Positions 1 to 10,638 of a stretch of 64,000 nucleotides of DNA are shown here, in pieces. The notes beneath the pieces were generated by a model that did no database searches, was not told where the DNA came from, and saw nothing but the letters and a program-made list of their open reading frames with translations. Source of the DNA: Leifsonia poae (GTDB lineage: Bacteria; Actinomycetota; Actinomycetes; Actinomycetales; Microbacteriaceae); contig NZ_BSEN01000014.1 in NCBI RefSeq assembly GCF_027921845.1, forward strand, positions 20,600-84,599, written 5' to 3'. Both the position numbers and the translations under genes were made by a program. Position 1 is the stretch's first letter; each line of letters opens with the position of its first letter.

Positions 1-527
1 AGGACACGCGCCTTCTGCCGCGCGAGCGAGGCGGCGACACTGCCGAACGACTCGGCGAGCACCCCGTTCATAGCCGTCGTCAGGTGCTTCACCATCCCGC
101 CCGCGAAGACCACGACATCCGGATGCGCGTGCCGGGCGACGAGCGCGGCGATCTCGGCGAGGGCGTCGAGACTGCGCGGTAGTCGCAGCAGCACGACGCG
201 GGCGCCGGCGACCAGCGCGGCGTCGAGGTCGTGGTCGGCATAAGCGGTCTCGAGGCCGAGGGTCGTGGCGTTGGCGGCGAGCGCGCGGGTGCCGGTCAGC
301 GCATCCTGATGCACGCGGATGTCACGTGCGCCGAGGTCGGCAGCGGCCAGGGTGAGGGCGCCGTAGGCGTCGCCGATGACGACGAGCTCGCCGTCGCCGA
401 GCGCATCGAACGCGCCGGCTTCGGCCGCGGTGTCAAGGATGAGCCGGTCGGCGGCGTCGGCGGCGAAGAGGTTGGGCGCTTCGACGTCCGGCCAGCGACG
501 CAGTCTCTCGAAGGCGAATCCAGGCAC
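1..527 (-). CDS. class I SAM-dependent methyltransferase, RlmG/RsmC-like, N-terminal part
   Basis: This gene runs off the left edge, so only about 175 N-terminal residues are visible. The protein starts VPGFAFERLRRWPDV, then AADRLILDTAAEAG, followed by a Rossmann-like stretch (ELVVIGDAYGALTLAAADLGA) and a second strand around VVLLRLPRSLDALAEIAALV. That pattern fits the N-terminal half of RlmG/RsmC 23S/16S rRNA guanine-N2 methyltransferases, whose catalytic NPPF motif lies in the C-terminal half and would be outside the window. The GTG start at 527 is chosen because a strong ribosome site (GGAAAGAGG) lies just upstream. No partner gene is visible. The family call is fairly good; the substrate cannot be told from this half. 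Confidence 0.7.
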   Translation of the reverse strand, partial: MPGFAFERLRRWPDVEAPNLFAADAADRLILDTAAEAGAFDALGDGELVVIGDAYGALTLAAADLGARDIRVHQDALTGTRALAANATTLGLETAYADHDLDAALVAGARVVLLRLPRSLDALAEIAALVARHAHPDVVVFAGGMVKHLTTAMNGVLAESFGSVAASLARQKARV

Positions 528-540
528 GCCCTCTTTCCTA

Positions 541-608
541 CCCGACATTCGACGCGAGCGGTGCCGAATGTCGGGCATTCGGGCGAAATGAGCGACATCC
601 GGCACCTC
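541..608. repeat. compound intergenic palindrome, copy 1 of a dispersed element
   Basis: Two overlapping stems share one strand. CCCGACATTCG (541-551) pairs with CGAATGTCGGG (565-575), and GTGCCGAATGTCG (561-573) pairs with CGACATCCGGCAC (593-605) with one mismatch. The two folds exclude each other. A close relative with a perfect 15-bp stem lies at 57943-57991, so this is a dispersed element and not just a local terminator. No T-run follows. Confidence 0.75.
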
Positions 609-691
609 TCGCGTCATAGGAAAAGCAGAATGTCGAACGGGGCGTGAGCCGTTCGACGTTCAGGTGTCACCACCACCGACAGGAGAGCACG

Positions 692-1066
692 ATGCGATTC
701 GAGATTCTGATCTACAACAACGCCGAGTTCGACGCCGCCATCGAGGGGCCGGATGCCGACCCGGCGGTCACGGCTGAGTGGAAGGAGGTCCACGAGCAGT
801 TGCAGACGGAGCTCCGGGCATCCGACGAGCTGCTGGACTCCAACGAATACAGCCAACAGACCGCGGTCGTCGTGCGCCAGGACCGGGACGCCCCACATCG
901 GGTGCGCTCGACCGACGGGCCGTTCAGCGAGTCCAAGGAGTGGGTCGGGGGCTTCTACACGGTCGACTGCGAGAGCGTCGAGCGGGCGGTCGAGATCGCC
1001 GGGCGCTTCGTCGAGGCGCGCTACTCCCCCGTCGAGGTGCGGCAGCTGGTGCATCCGGTCGCGTGA
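692..1066 (+). CDS. YCII-related (DGPF domain) protein
   Basis: A 124-residue soluble protein with the YCII/DGPF fold. The hallmark TDGPFSESKEWVGGFYTVDC lies at about residues 71-90, preceded by VRQDRDAPHRV. Actinobacterial members of this ferredoxin-like family often sit next to ECF sigma factors, but none is visible here and the biochemical role is not established. ATG 692 is chosen because AGGAGAG lies at 681-687; the open frame extends further upstream without another ribosome site. It is transcribed away from the divergent methyltransferase, with the compound palindrome between them. Confidence 0.8.
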   Translation: MRFEILIYNNAEFDAAIEGPDADPAVTAEWKEVHEQLQTELRASDELLDSNEYSQQTAVVVRQDRDAPHRVRSTDGPFSESKEWVGGFYTVDCESVERAVEIAGRFVEARYSPVEVRQLVHPVA

Positions 1067-1081
1067 GCATCGACGACCGGG

Positions 1082-1126
1082 CCGTGTTCACTTGCATTTT
1101 CTACAGAGCGTAGAATTGTAAACACG
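1082..1126. terminator. AT-rich inverted repeat after the YCII gene
   Basis: CCGTGTT (1082-1088) pairs with AACACGG (1120-1126), and an inner stem TTCTAC (1098-1103) pairs with GTAGAA (1109-1114) around AGAGC. It lies 15 nt after the YCII stop codon and is much more AT-rich than its surroundings. It could end YCII transcription, or be an operator for the next small gene. Confidence 0.45.
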
Positions 1127-1193
1127 GCTCGGGCGACGATGGCCGGCATCGACGACCGGCGTGGAACCTCGCGTCGACGCGAAAGGCTCCACC

Positions 1194-1370
1194 ATGACCG
1201 CTCCACCCTCCGGCGAATCGACGCGCAAAATCGTCACGGCCGCACGATGGAACGAACTCAAGCGCGAGCACACCGCTCGTACCGCGCGCGCCGCCCGCCG
1301 TGCCGCCTGGCGGGAGGACGACCCTGCCGCCGCGGGCGACGCTTCCCCGATCGACGACGAACAGGGGTAG
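1194..1370 (+). CDS. small hypothetical protein, Arg/Ala-rich
   Basis: A 58-residue frame, MTAPPSGESTRKIVTAARWNELKREHT..., with a basic Ala/Arg helix in the middle and an acidic tail (DEDDPAAAG-like, ending DDEQG). ATG 1194 is preceded by GAAAGG at 1181-1185. It ends 4 bp before the convergent corA stop. I do not recognise a family. Codon use looks like that of its neighbours, but the evidence that it is translated is weak. Confidence 0.4.
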   Translation: MTAPPSGESTRKIVTAARWNELKREHTARTARAARRAAWREDDPAAAGDASPIDDEQG

Positions 1371-1374
1371 CGGC

Positions 1375-2346
1375 TTACAGCCAGCCCTTGCGCTTGAACG
1401 CGAAGTACAGGCCGAACCCCATCGCCACCATCAGGGCCACCGCGAACGGATACCCGAACGCCCAGTGCAGCTCTGGCATATGGGTGAAGTTCATCCCGTA
1501 GATCGTTCCCACCAGGGTCGGCGTGAACAGGATGGCCGCCCACGACGAGATCTTCTTCACCTCGTCGTTCTGCCGCTGACCCACCAGGGTCGTGTGCACG
1601 GTGAGCGCGTTCTGCAGAACCTGCCGGAACCCGTCGGCGCGCTCGGTGATCCGGATGACGTGGTCGTGCACGTCGCGGAATCCCTCGCGCAGTGCCGCGT
1701 CGGCGTGAACCGCCTCGAGGTGGTCCCGCAGCGTCTGCAGCACGGCACCGAGCGGCGCGACGGCGCGCTGGAACAGCATCACCTCGTTGGAGAGCTCGTA
1801 GATGCGCCGCGAAACCGCCTGGTCGCCGTTGAAGAGCTGGTCTTCGATCTCGTCGATGTCGTTCTCGAGGCCGGCGATGACGGGCGCGTACTCGTCGACG
1901 ACCTCGTCGATGATGCCGTAGAGCGCACCGATCGGGCCGTGCTCCAGCATCACCGGGTCCGCCTCCATCCGCTGCCGCACGGCGGCGAGGTCGGGCTTCT
2001 CGGCGTGACGGACGGTGATCACGAACTGCTCACCGAGGAAGACGTGCACCTCGCCGAACTCGACCTTCTCGGTCTCGTCGATGTAGCGCGCGGGGCGCAG
2101 CACCACGAAGGTCGTGCCCGAGTACTTCTCGATCTTGGCGCGCTGGTGACCGGTCAGGGCGTCTTCGACGGCCAGGTGCGGCAGGTCGAACTCGGTCGCG
2201 ACGGCGCCGAGCTCCGACTCCGACGGCCGGTAGAGGCCGATCCAGGCGAAGCCGTGGCGGTCGCGCACCGTTTCGAACGTCTCCTCGAGCGAGGTGGGAT
2301 CGGCGGTGCGTCGTCCTTCCACATAGACGGCGTTGTCGACCAGCAT
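1375..2346 (-). CDS. corA: CorA family magnesium/cobalt transporter
   Basis: A 323-residue inner-membrane divalent cation channel. The large cytoplasmic N-terminal domain is followed by two C-terminal membrane helices, with the signature YGMNFTHMPE at about residues 283-292 between them and a basic tail (FKRKGWL). These features define CorA pentamers, which conduct Mg2+ and often Co2+ or Ni2+. The start at 2346 has AGAAGGGG upstream. The gene begins 41 nt after the beta-glucosidase stop, so it may be the last gene of the MFS-PAP2-GH3 transcript, although a link in function is not obvious. Confidence 0.93.
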   Translation of the reverse strand: MLVDNAVYVEGRRTADPTSLEETFETVRDRHGFAWIGLYRPSESELGAVATEFDLPHLAVEDALTGHQRAKIEKYSGTTFVVLRPARYIDETEKVEFGEVHVFLGEQFVITVRHAEKPDLAAVRQRMEADPVMLEHGPIGALYGIIDEVVDEYAPVIAGLENDIDEIEDQLFNGDQAVSRRIYELSNEVMLFQRAVAPLGAVLQTLRDHLEAVHADAALREGFRDVHDHVIRITERADGFRQVLQNALTVHTTLVGQRQNDEVKKISSWAAILFTPTLVGTIYGMNFTHMPELHWAFGYPFAVALMVAMGFGLYFAFKRKGWL

Positions 2347-2387
2347 GGCGGCGGCCCCTTCTCTCGGCTGCCGCCACGCTATCCCGT

Positions 2388-4910
2388 TCAGACTGTGAAC
2401 TCGACGGGTGCCGACAGTGTCGCGACAGAGGTTCCGACGCGCACGGCGTAGGTTCCCTCTTCGGTGCGCCACGCGTGATCGTCGACCGACCAGTACTGCA
2501 GCGAGCGCGGCTCGACCTCCACAGAGGCCACCGTCGCCGCTCCCGGCTCCGAGCGCACGACGGCGTACCCCGCCAGCCAGAGCACCGGACGCTCGATCGC
2601 GGAGTCGGACACCCGCTGCAGGTACACCTGCACGACCTGCTTGCCGGCGCGGTCGCCGACGTTGGTCACCGGCACACTCACCGTGAGGCCGTGCGTCGCG
2701 ACGTCCCCCTCGTGAGCACCCGCCGCCGCACCGGCGCCGAGCGTCGGCTCGCCGAGCTCCCACTCGGTGTAGCCCAGGCCGTGACCGAACGGGATGGCCG
2801 GCGCAGGTCCGCCGACGGCCGCGCGACGCGCCCACTCGCGGTAGCCGATGTTGAGGCCCTCGCTGTAGAAGAGCTTGCCGTCCACCGGCTCGACCTGCCA
2901 CACAGGAACGTCGTCCTCGGCCGCCGCCCAGGTGGTCGGGATGCGGCCGCCCGGCTCACGGGCGCCGCTGAGCACGTCCGCGATCGCCGCGCCCATCTCC
3001 TGCCCGGGGAACCAGGTGAGGAGCGTGGCCGGGGCGTCGTCGAGCCAGGGCATGATGACCGGACCACCCGAGTTGACCACCACGACGGTGCGCGGGTTGG
3101 CCGCGATGACACGGCGCACGAGCTCGTCCTGACCTTCGGGAAGTCTCAGGTTCGCGCGATCGAAGCCCTCGGACTCGAGCTGGTCGGTGGTGCCGACGAC
3201 GACGACGGCGACATCCGAGTCGGCGGCGAGCGCCACGGCTCGTTCGAGTTCGGCGTCGGCGTCGGAGAACGGCTCCTCGTAGCCGAGGGTGAACATCACG
3301 GCCGAGAGGCCCGCCTGCTGCTGCGGGCGGTGCTCGAGCCGAAGCTCGACGGTCTGACCGGCCGCGAGGCGGATCGGGAACGACTGCTTCGGCGGGTTGA
3401 GGAACGCCATGAACGGGTCCGTGCCCTCGGGGAAGAACAGGCCGTCGCTCTTCAGCTCGCCGTCCACCTCGAAGCGGAAGAGGCCCAGCCCGGCGAAGCC
3501 GACCGCGTACTCGCCGTCGGCGGGCGCGGTGAACGTCGTCTTCGCCTCGACGACGGCCGTGTCGCCGAGGATCGGGTCGCCCAGCCACATCAGCCGGCCG
3601 CTGCCGCGGTGCTCGTCGAGCACGACCCGGCCGTCGTCGGAGAGGAACCGCACGTGCACGCCCGATTCGCCCGTGACCGGATCGGACGCCACCGACGCGT
3701 CGACGGGCAGCAACGACTCGGACGACCGCACGCCCGGGGCGAACCGGACGGCGTCGCCGAATGCCTCGGTCAGACCGGCGAGCGGGGTGACGACGTGGTC
3801 GGGGAACACGGTCGCCGATCCGCCGCCCTGGCTGCGCGCGATGCGGGCGTGCTGGCCGATGACGGCGATCGACTGGCCGGAGCCGGCGTCGAGCGGCAGC
3901 ACGCCGTCGTTCTTCACGAGCACGATGCCGTCGGCGGCCGCCTCGCGCAGCAGGGCGTCGATGCGCTCCTGCGGCCACGGCTCGGCGAGCGGCGCAGCCG
4001 CCTCGACGCCGGCGAGTGCCCCGATGCGCCCGGCGAGCCGCAGGATGCGGAGCACTTTCTCGTCGATGTCGGTCTCGGAGACCTGGCCGGCGCGCACGGC
4101 CTCGACCAGCGCATCCCCCCAGACGCCGTCGGGACCGGGCATCGCGAGGTCCTGCGCAGCCGCACCGGCGGCGACCGTGTCGCGCACGCCCATCCAGTCG
4201 GAGACCACGACGCCGTCGAAGCCCCACTCGTCTTTGAGCGGCGAGCGCAGCAGCTCGTTCTCGGTCATCGTGATGCCGTTGACCGAGTTGTACGACGACA
4301 TCACCAGCCACGCGCCCCCTTCGGTGACCATCCGCTCGAACGGGGCGAGGTAGACCTCGCGCAGGGTGCGCTCGTCGACCACCACGTCGACGGTCATCCG
4401 GTCGGTCTCGCTGTCGTTCGCCACGTAGTGCTTGGGCGTGGCTCCGACGCCGCGCGACTGCACGCCCTTGACGAAGGCCGTGCCGACGACACCCGACAGC
4501 CACGGGTCCTCGCTGTACGCCTCGAAGTGGCGGCCGCCACGGGGCGAGCGCTGGATGTTCACGGTCGGGCCGAGCGCGACGCCGACGCCCTTGCGCCGCG
4601 CCTCGGCGGCGATCAGCTGTCCGAGCTCGAACACGCGCTCGACATCCCACGATGCGGCGAGCGCGGTCGGCGACGGCAGGTTCGCCGAGCTGTCGCGCTC
4701 ATCCCAGAGCTGCCCGCGCACGCCGGCAGGACCGTCGGAGACGACGATCGTCTCGAGGCCGATCTGCGGTTCGTCGTGGAGGGTCCAGAAGGAGGCGCCG
4801 GTGAGCAGGCGCACCTTCTGCTCGAGGCTGAGGTCGGAGACGAGCCCGGCGATGAACTCGTCGGTGTCCTCCGGAGTGGTGGCGGCGGTGTCGGTGCTGG
4901 TGTCGGTCAT
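2388..4910 (-). CDS. glycoside hydrolase family 3 beta-glucosidase with PA14 insert
   Basis: An 840-residue enzyme that releases terminal beta-linked sugars by a retaining mechanism. The N-terminal TIM barrel carries KHYVANDSETDR (about 160-171) and the nucleophile region VVVSDWMG, with Asp238 as the likely nucleophile. A PA14-like insert follows at roughly 390-540 (ending in EYAVGFAGLGLFRFEVDG and HRPQQQAG), then the second alpha/beta domain, and a C-terminal fibronectin III-like domain. No signal peptide is present, so it should act in the cytosol on sugars imported by the MFS gene upstream. It starts 10 nt after the PAP2 stop. The exact glycoside is unknown. Confidence 0.93.
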   Translation of the reverse strand: MTDTSTDTAATTPEDTDEFIAGLVSDLSLEQKVRLLTGASFWTLHDEPQIGLETIVVSDGPAGVRGQLWDERDSSANLPSPTALAASWDVERVFELGQLIAAEARRKGVGVALGPTVNIQRSPRGGRHFEAYSEDPWLSGVVGTAFVKGVQSRGVGATPKHYVANDSETDRMTVDVVVDERTLREVYLAPFERMVTEGGAWLVMSSYNSVNGITMTENELLRSPLKDEWGFDGVVVSDWMGVRDTVAAGAAAQDLAMPGPDGVWGDALVEAVRAGQVSETDIDEKVLRILRLAGRIGALAGVEAAAPLAEPWPQERIDALLREAAADGIVLVKNDGVLPLDAGSGQSIAVIGQHARIARSQGGGSATVFPDHVVTPLAGLTEAFGDAVRFAPGVRSSESLLPVDASVASDPVTGESGVHVRFLSDDGRVVLDEHRGSGRLMWLGDPILGDTAVVEAKTTFTAPADGEYAVGFAGLGLFRFEVDGELKSDGLFFPEGTDPFMAFLNPPKQSFPIRLAAGQTVELRLEHRPQQQAGLSAVMFTLGYEEPFSDADAELERAVALAADSDVAVVVVGTTDQLESEGFDRANLRLPEGQDELVRRVIAANPRTVVVVNSGGPVIMPWLDDAPATLLTWFPGQEMGAAIADVLSGAREPGGRIPTTWAAAEDDVPVWQVEPVDGKLFYSEGLNIGYREWARRAAVGGPAPAIPFGHGLGYTEWELGEPTLGAGAAAGAHEGDVATHGLTVSVPVTNVGDRAGKQVVQVYLQRVSDSAIERPVLWLAGYAVVRSEPGAATVASVEVEPRSLQYWSVDDHAWRTEEGTYAVRVGTSVATLSAPVEFTV

Positions 4911-4920
4911 GACGGATGGT

Positions 4921-5649
4921 TCACTTTCGGTTGAAGAGGCGGCGGCCGTAGTCCCTCTGCAACAGAGGGTAGAACGCCCACCAGACGAGGATCGAGGCGA
5001 GGATGCCCGCGAGCACGCCGAACAGGGTGTCGGAGAGCCAGTGAGCGTTGATGAGGGTGCGCTGCCAGACGATCCCGGCGACCAGCACGGCGGAGATGAT
5101 CCACCAGCCGAGCCGGCGGCCGGCGGGGATGAGGGCCGCGACGCCGATGACGAGCGCGCCGACCGTCACGGCGTGGCCGGAGGGGAACGAGCCGTGGTCG
5201 ACGGTGAAGAGGGGGCCGAACAGTCCGTTCGGTTCGTCGGCGGCCGGTCGCGGGCGATTCACGAGGTTCTTCGCGATCTGCGCGATGGCGATGGATGCGA
5301 TGGCATCGTTGGCGAGGAAGAAGAGCGCCGACCGCCAGCGGCCGACGATGAAGAGCGCCACCGGAATGACGACGATCATCAGCACGGCCCCGGCCAGTTC
5401 GCCCAGGTTCTGGAAGAACAGCGACGGAACACTGTTCTCGAGTCCACCCGGACCCGAGCCGACCAGGCGGCGCCAGGCGTCGTCGAGCGGCTGGGTGAAC
5501 GGGTGCTCCGGGTCGATCGCGACGTGCACGGCGAACGCGACGAACACGGCCAGCAGGGCGAGGGCGGTCCAGAGCATCCAGTTCGGCCGTGCCGACCGCC
5601 GCTCAGCGGGCGGCGCGGCGAACGTCGTCGTGCCGGCGGCGGCCGTCAT
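4921..5649 (-). CDS. PAP2 family membrane phosphatase
   Basis: A 242-residue integral membrane protein with about six hydrophobic helices and the complete type-2 phosphatidic acid phosphatase signature: KNLVNRPRP, then PSGHAV, then RTLINAHWLSD. Family members remove phosphate from lipid substrates such as undecaprenyl pyrophosphate or phosphatidic acid on the outer face of the membrane. The ATG at 5649 shares one base with the TGA of the upstream MFS gene (TGATG), which suggests translational coupling. Its place between a sugar transporter and a beta-glucosidase is odd, and the substrate cannot be inferred. Confidence 0.9.
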   Translation of the reverse strand: MTAAAGTTTFAAPPAERRSARPNWMLWTALALLAVFVAFAVHVAIDPEHPFTQPLDDAWRRLVGSGPGGLENSVPSLFFQNLGELAGAVLMIVVIPVALFIVGRWRSALFFLANDAIASIAIAQIAKNLVNRPRPAADEPNGLFGPLFTVDHGSFPSGHAVTVGALVIGVAALIPAGRRLGWWIISAVLVAGIVWQRTLINAHWLSDTLFGVLAGILASILVWWAFYPLLQRDYGRRLFNRK

Positions 5650-7034
5650 CAGCGGACCGACTTGATGGGCAGCACCGCGAAGGCGCCGACGAGGGCGATG
5701 ACGATGCCGATCGGGAACAGCGCCGCGTAACCGCTGAAGACGACCACAATCAGTCCGGCGATACCGGGTGCGAGCGTCTGCGGGAGGGTCGCGGCGATGT
5801 TCAGCACGCCGAGGTCTTTGGCGAAGTCGTCCTTCGACGGCAGCACCTCGCTCATCAGGGCCGTATCGACCGACTGGTACGCGCCGAAGCCGAGGCCGGA
5901 GACGAACGAGAAGATCAGCATGCCGGTGACGGTGGGCATGACCAGCGGGAAGACCAGCGAGATCGCGAGGATGACGCCCGCCACGATCACGACGATCTTG
6001 CGGCGTCCGAGCCTGTCGGAGAGCGGTCCGCCGATGAGGGTCGCGATGATGATGCCCGCGAGGCTGACCACGCCGAGCAGTGGCACGATGGCGACAGCCT
6101 GATCCTTGAGGCCGATGAAGTCCTGCAGGATGTACAGCTGGTACCCGGTGACCATGAAGTAACCGGCGTAGAGGAGCAGGCGTCCGGTGAAGCCCCAGAA
6201 GAAGTCGGGGTGCTTGCGGGGGCTGACCCAGAAGGTCTTCGCGAACGCGACGAGGTTGAACGGCGGCTTCGGCTCGCCCTTGTTCGAACGGTCCGGGTTG
6301 AAGATGATGAACAGCACCACGATGATCATCGCCAGGCCGGCGAAGGTGAGGTAGCCGGCAGGAACGTTCTGCGCGAACTGCACGCCGACGATCTGGCCGC
6401 CCAGGGCGCCTACCATGACACCGAGCCCGGCCAGGGCCGAGAACGTTCCGCGCACGGCACTGGGAACCCGGTCGGGCAGGATGGCGCTCAGCGGACCCTG
6501 CGCGAAGTTGTACGCGATCTGCACGATCACCCAGGCGATCGCGACCTGCACGACCCCGTTGGCTGCAGCCATCCCGACCAGGGCGAGTCCGCCGACGAGA
6601 GCGCCGGCGACCATCCACGGCGCGCGACGGCCGAAGCGGCTGCGCGTACGGTCGGACACCATGCCGGCGATCGGCTGAGCGAGCATCGCGGCGAAGGCGC
6701 CGATCGTGGCGACCACGGCCAGCGTTCCCGCCTTGGCGCTGTCACCGACGATGCCCTGGATCTGCAGGGGAAGCAGGATGCCGGGAACCGCTCCCCAGAT
6801 CATGAAGATGCCGACGTTCGCGAACATCATCGAGATCATCAGCTTGAGCAGTTTGCCGCGCACCTTGACCTTGGGGGCGACGGCCGAGGTGGCCGAGGTG
6901 GGCGCCGCGCTGAAGGCGGAGCCGGAGGTGGTGAGTGTGGAGGCGAGTGACGAGCTCTCGACCGTGCCGGTGAGATTCGGCGGAATGGTCGGCTGAACGG
7001 GGCGGGGCTGGTTCGGATCTGACGGCGATGTCAC
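5649..7034 (-). CDS. MFS transporter, probable glycoside or sugar permease
   Basis: A 461-residue permease with about twelve membrane helices after a Ser/Thr/Pro-rich cytoplasmic N-terminus of about 55 residues. The loop SDRTRSRFGRRAPWMV between helices 2 and 3 matches the MFS signature, and a second copy (LSDRLGRRKIV) marks the half-way repeat. GTG 7034 is chosen because GAAAGGAC lies about 8 nt upstream. It is the first gene of the run that ends with the GH3 enzyme, so import of a beta-glucoside is a reasonable inference. Two LacI-type palindromes and a divergent LacI gene lie directly upstream. Confidence 0.85.
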   Translation of the reverse strand: MTSPSDPNQPRPVQPTIPPNLTGTVESSSLASTLTTSGSAFSAAPTSATSAVAPKVKVRGKLLKLMISMMFANVGIFMIWGAVPGILLPLQIQGIVGDSAKAGTLAVVATIGAFAAMLAQPIAGMVSDRTRSRFGRRAPWMVAGALVGGLALVGMAAANGVVQVAIAWVIVQIAYNFAQGPLSAILPDRVPSAVRGTFSALAGLGVMVGALGGQIVGVQFAQNVPAGYLTFAGLAMIIVVLFIIFNPDRSNKGEPKPPFNLVAFAKTFWVSPRKHPDFFWGFTGRLLLYAGYFMVTGYQLYILQDFIGLKDQAVAIVPLLGVVSLAGIIIATLIGGPLSDRLGRRKIVVIVAGVILAISLVFPLVMPTVTGMLIFSFVSGLGFGAYQSVDTALMSEVLPSKDDFAKDLGVLNIAATLPQTLAPGIAGLIVVVFSGYAALFPIGIVIALVGAFAVLPIKSVR

Positions 7035-7070
7035 GAGGGGTGTCCTTTCACAGCAGGCGACTTTGCGTGC

Positions 7071-7142
7071 TAACACGCGTAACCATAACCGACGACCGCC
7101 GCCGAATACAAGCCGTTGCTCGGTTTTCGGTTACCCGCGTAA
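7071..7142. promoter_or_regulatory. LacI-family operator pair in divergent control region
   Basis: Two related 12-mers, TAACACGCGTAA (7071-7082) and TTACCCGCGTAA (7131-7142), fit the central CpG palindrome of LacI-family operators. They are 60 bp apart between the MFS-GH3 run and the divergent lacI-type gene. The second copy lies about 20 bp upstream of TAGACT (7163-7168), a likely -10 box for the regulator, so autoregulation is expected. Confidence 0.6.
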
Positions 7143-7177
7143 GCAGATTGTCACCCGACGCCTAGACTGAAGCCAGC

Positions 7178-8209
7178 ATGTTCACACCTCAGGTCGTCAA
7201 AGCACCGACCAGCACCGACGTTGCGCTCGCGGCCGGAGTGTCGCGCGCCACCGTGTCGTTCGTGCTCAACGACAAGCCGAACTCGCGCGTCTCCGAAGAC
7301 ACGCGTCATCGCGTGCTCGAGGCCGCCCGGCTGCTCGGCTACACACCGAACAACGCAGCACGATCGCTCGCCAGCGGCGAGGCCGTCGCCGGGTTCCTCC
7401 TCTCCGCGTCGCGCCAGGACTACGGTTCGACTCTCGGCCGCACCTTCGACGCGCTCCTCGCCCGCACCACCGACGACGGCACGGATGCCCTGCGCCACAC
7501 CGACACGGAACAGGCGGGTGCCGAGGCGGCCCAGCTCTGGGCGAAACTGCGACCGGAGGCGGTACTCGCCGAGTCGTCCCGCTGCGACGCGGAAGCGACG
7601 GAACTCCTGCGCCTTGCCGGCGTGCGAGCGCTGATCGTTCATGGTGCGGTCGCCGTCGACTATGCGCCGTCGCTCGTCGTGCCGCAGCAGCCGTTCGGGC
7701 GCATCGCGGTCGAGCACCTGGCGGCACTGGGGCACACGCGGGTCGCGTTCCTCACGCCGACCGACCCCGCCGCGGCGGACACCGCGCGCGAGCGGCTCGC
7801 CGGCGCGCGCACCGCGGCGGACGCGGCCGGCATCACCCTCACCGTGTCGCCTGCGGCCGCATCCAGTGCGTCACTGCGCGATTGGGCCCACGCCTGGCGG
7901 TACGACCCGCACGCCCCGACGGCTGCGGTGGCGTACGACGACCGGATCGCGATGGCGGCGGTGCGGGCACTGGCCGATGCGGGCATCCGGGTGCCGCGCG
8001 ATGTCTCCGTCATCGGAGCCGACGATCATCCGGCCGGTGCCGACTTCATCCCGCGCCTGACCACGGTGACCTTCGCGGCGGACCTGCTCGCGGACCACCT
8101 GCTCGACGCCTACACGCAGATGCGCGCCGGCACCCGCGTCGAGCGCGTCGACGCCCCCGCGATCACCCTCGTCGCGCGCGAGTCGACCGCAGCGCCGGCC
8201 CGCCCATAA
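7178..8209 (+). CDS. LacI family transcriptional regulator
   Basis: A 343-residue repressor. The N-terminal helix-turn-helix reads [22 protein letters not shown] with the hinge [12 protein letters not shown], followed by a periplasmic-binding-protein-like sugar domain with [22 protein letters not shown] and the C-terminal [16 protein letters not shown] segment. It should bind the two TTACnCGCGTAA-like sites upstream and control the divergent MFS-PAP2-GH3 run, probably in response to a beta-glucoside. ATG 7178 has no ribosome site, and a TAGACT box ends 9 nt upstream, so the transcript is probably leaderless or nearly so. Confidence 0.9.
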   Translation: MFTPQVVKAPTSTDVALAAGVSRATVSFVLNDKPNSRVSEDTRHRVLEAARLLGYTPNNAARSLASGEAVAGFLLSASRQDYGSTLGRTFDALLARTTDDGTDALRHTDTEQAGAEAAQLWAKLRPEAVLAESSRCDAEATELLRLAGVRALIVHGAVAVDYAPSLVVPQQPFGRIAVEHLAALGHTRVAFLTPTDPAAADTARERLAGARTAADAAGITLTVSPAAASSASLRDWAHAWRYDPHAPTAAVAYDDRIAMAAVRALADAGIRVPRDVSVIGADDHPAGADFIPRLTTVTFAADLLADHLLDAYTQMRAGTRVERVDAPAITLVARESTAAPARP

Positions 8210-8271
8210 TCGAGTCCGAACTTGTTGCTCCCTCCGCTCGGCGTGTCGGGGCAACAAGTTCGGACTCGATT
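8208..8271. terminator. 21-bp perfect inverted repeat between convergent genes
   Basis: The arm AATCGAGTCCGAACTTGTTG plus C (8208-8228) is repeated exactly in reverse at 8251-8271, with a 22-nt loop. It overlaps the stop codon of the LacI gene and lies 20 bp from the kbl stop, so it is placed to end both transcripts. Neither side has a U-tract. See the finding on intergenic palindromes. Confidence 0.75.
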
Positions 8272-8291
8272 GCAGGGATGAGGCGAATCGC

Positions 8292-9481
<1,190 letters not shown>

Positions 9482-9482
<1 letters not shown>

Positions 9483-10525
9483 CAGAGCTCCGTCCAGTCG
9501 AGGATGACCTTGCCTCCGCCGCCGGCAGCCGCCGCGGCGAATCCGTCCTGCCAGTCGCGCGCCGCGAACCGGTCGGAGACGATCGACGCGATCGCCGTGC
9601 GCAGCACCTCGCTGGTCTGCAGCATGGCACCCATCGCGTTCCAGGTCTCGAACATCTCGCGCCCATAGATCCCCTTGAGCGTGAGCATGTGGGTGACGAC
9701 GATGCCCCAGTCGACCGCGATCTGCGACGACGGCAGGCCGAGCATCGCGACGCGACCGCCGTGGTTCATGTTCTCGATCATCTGCGGGAGGGCCGTCGGT
9801 GCGCCGCTCATCTCGAAGCCGACGTCGAAGCCTTCGCGCATCCCGAGCGCCTCCTGCGCCGACCGGATGGGGGCCTGCGAGACGTCGACCGTGAAGTCCG
9901 CTCCCATCCCCATCGCGAGCGCGAGACGGGATGCGCTGACGTCCGTTCCGACGATGAACCGGGCGCCCACGTGCCGCGCGACTGCGATCGCCATGAGACC
10001 GATCGGGCCGCATCCGGTCACCAGCACGTCTTCGCCGACGACCGGGAACGCGAGTGCGGTGTGGACGGCGTTGCCGAGGGGGTCGAACAGCGCGCCCACC
10101 TCGGGCTCGATCGCGCTGTGATGCACCCAGACGTTGGTGGCCGGCAGCGTGAGGAACTCGGCGAACGCCCCGTTGCGCTGAACGCCCAGCCCCTGAGTCC
10201 GGATGCACATCTGGCGGCGTCCGGCGCGGCAATTGCGGCAGGTGCCGCAGACGATGTGCCCCTCGCCGGAGACCAGGTCGCCGAGGGCGACGTCGTGCAC
10301 GAGGGGGCCGACCTCGACGACCTCGCCGAAGAATTCGTGGCCGGGGATGAGGGGGGCCTTCACAGCGGAGGCCGCCCAGTCGTCCCAGCGCTGGATGTGC
10401 AGATCGGTTCCGCAGATGCCGGTGCGGAGCACGCGGATCTTGACGTCCTCCGGACCGATCTCGGGTTCTGGTACGTCGACCAGTTCGAGGCCTGGTGCGG
10501 CCTCGCTTTTGAACAGCGCCTTCAT
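9482..10525 (-). CDS. tdh: L-threonine 3-dehydrogenase
   Basis: A 347-residue zinc-dependent medium-chain dehydrogenase that oxidises L-threonine to 2-amino-3-oxobutyrate with NAD+. The catalytic zinc ligands are Cys38 ([14 protein letters not shown]) and His63-Glu64 (PGHEFFGEV). Four structural cysteines lie at about 93, 96, 99 and 107, and the Rossmann motif reads [20 protein letters not shown]. The motif IQRWDDWA and linkage to kbl favour threonine over other alcohols. The start at 10525 has AGGAAGG upstream. It is the first gene of the tdh-kbl operon. Confidence 0.95.
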
Positions 10526-10638
10526 CGCCACCTTCCTTGTAGGAATTCTGTGTTCATGGTGCGCGCGGCCCTCGTGAGGCTGCGGATTCACCGCAGTAAG
10601 CCTACGCGGCGCGCGCCGAGTCGTCTCTTCCCGTTGAA

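Noticed and set aside
231..647. Small plus-strand frame over the methyltransferase start and palindrome
   Set aside because: It overlaps the methyltransferase antisense and crosses the palindrome; no ribosome site or domain.
2475..4934. Plus-strand open frame of 819 codons
   Set aside because: It is the antisense shadow of the GH3 beta-glucosidase. It is rich in Arg, Gly, Asp and His with no domain, as expected for the opposite strand of high-GC coding DNA.
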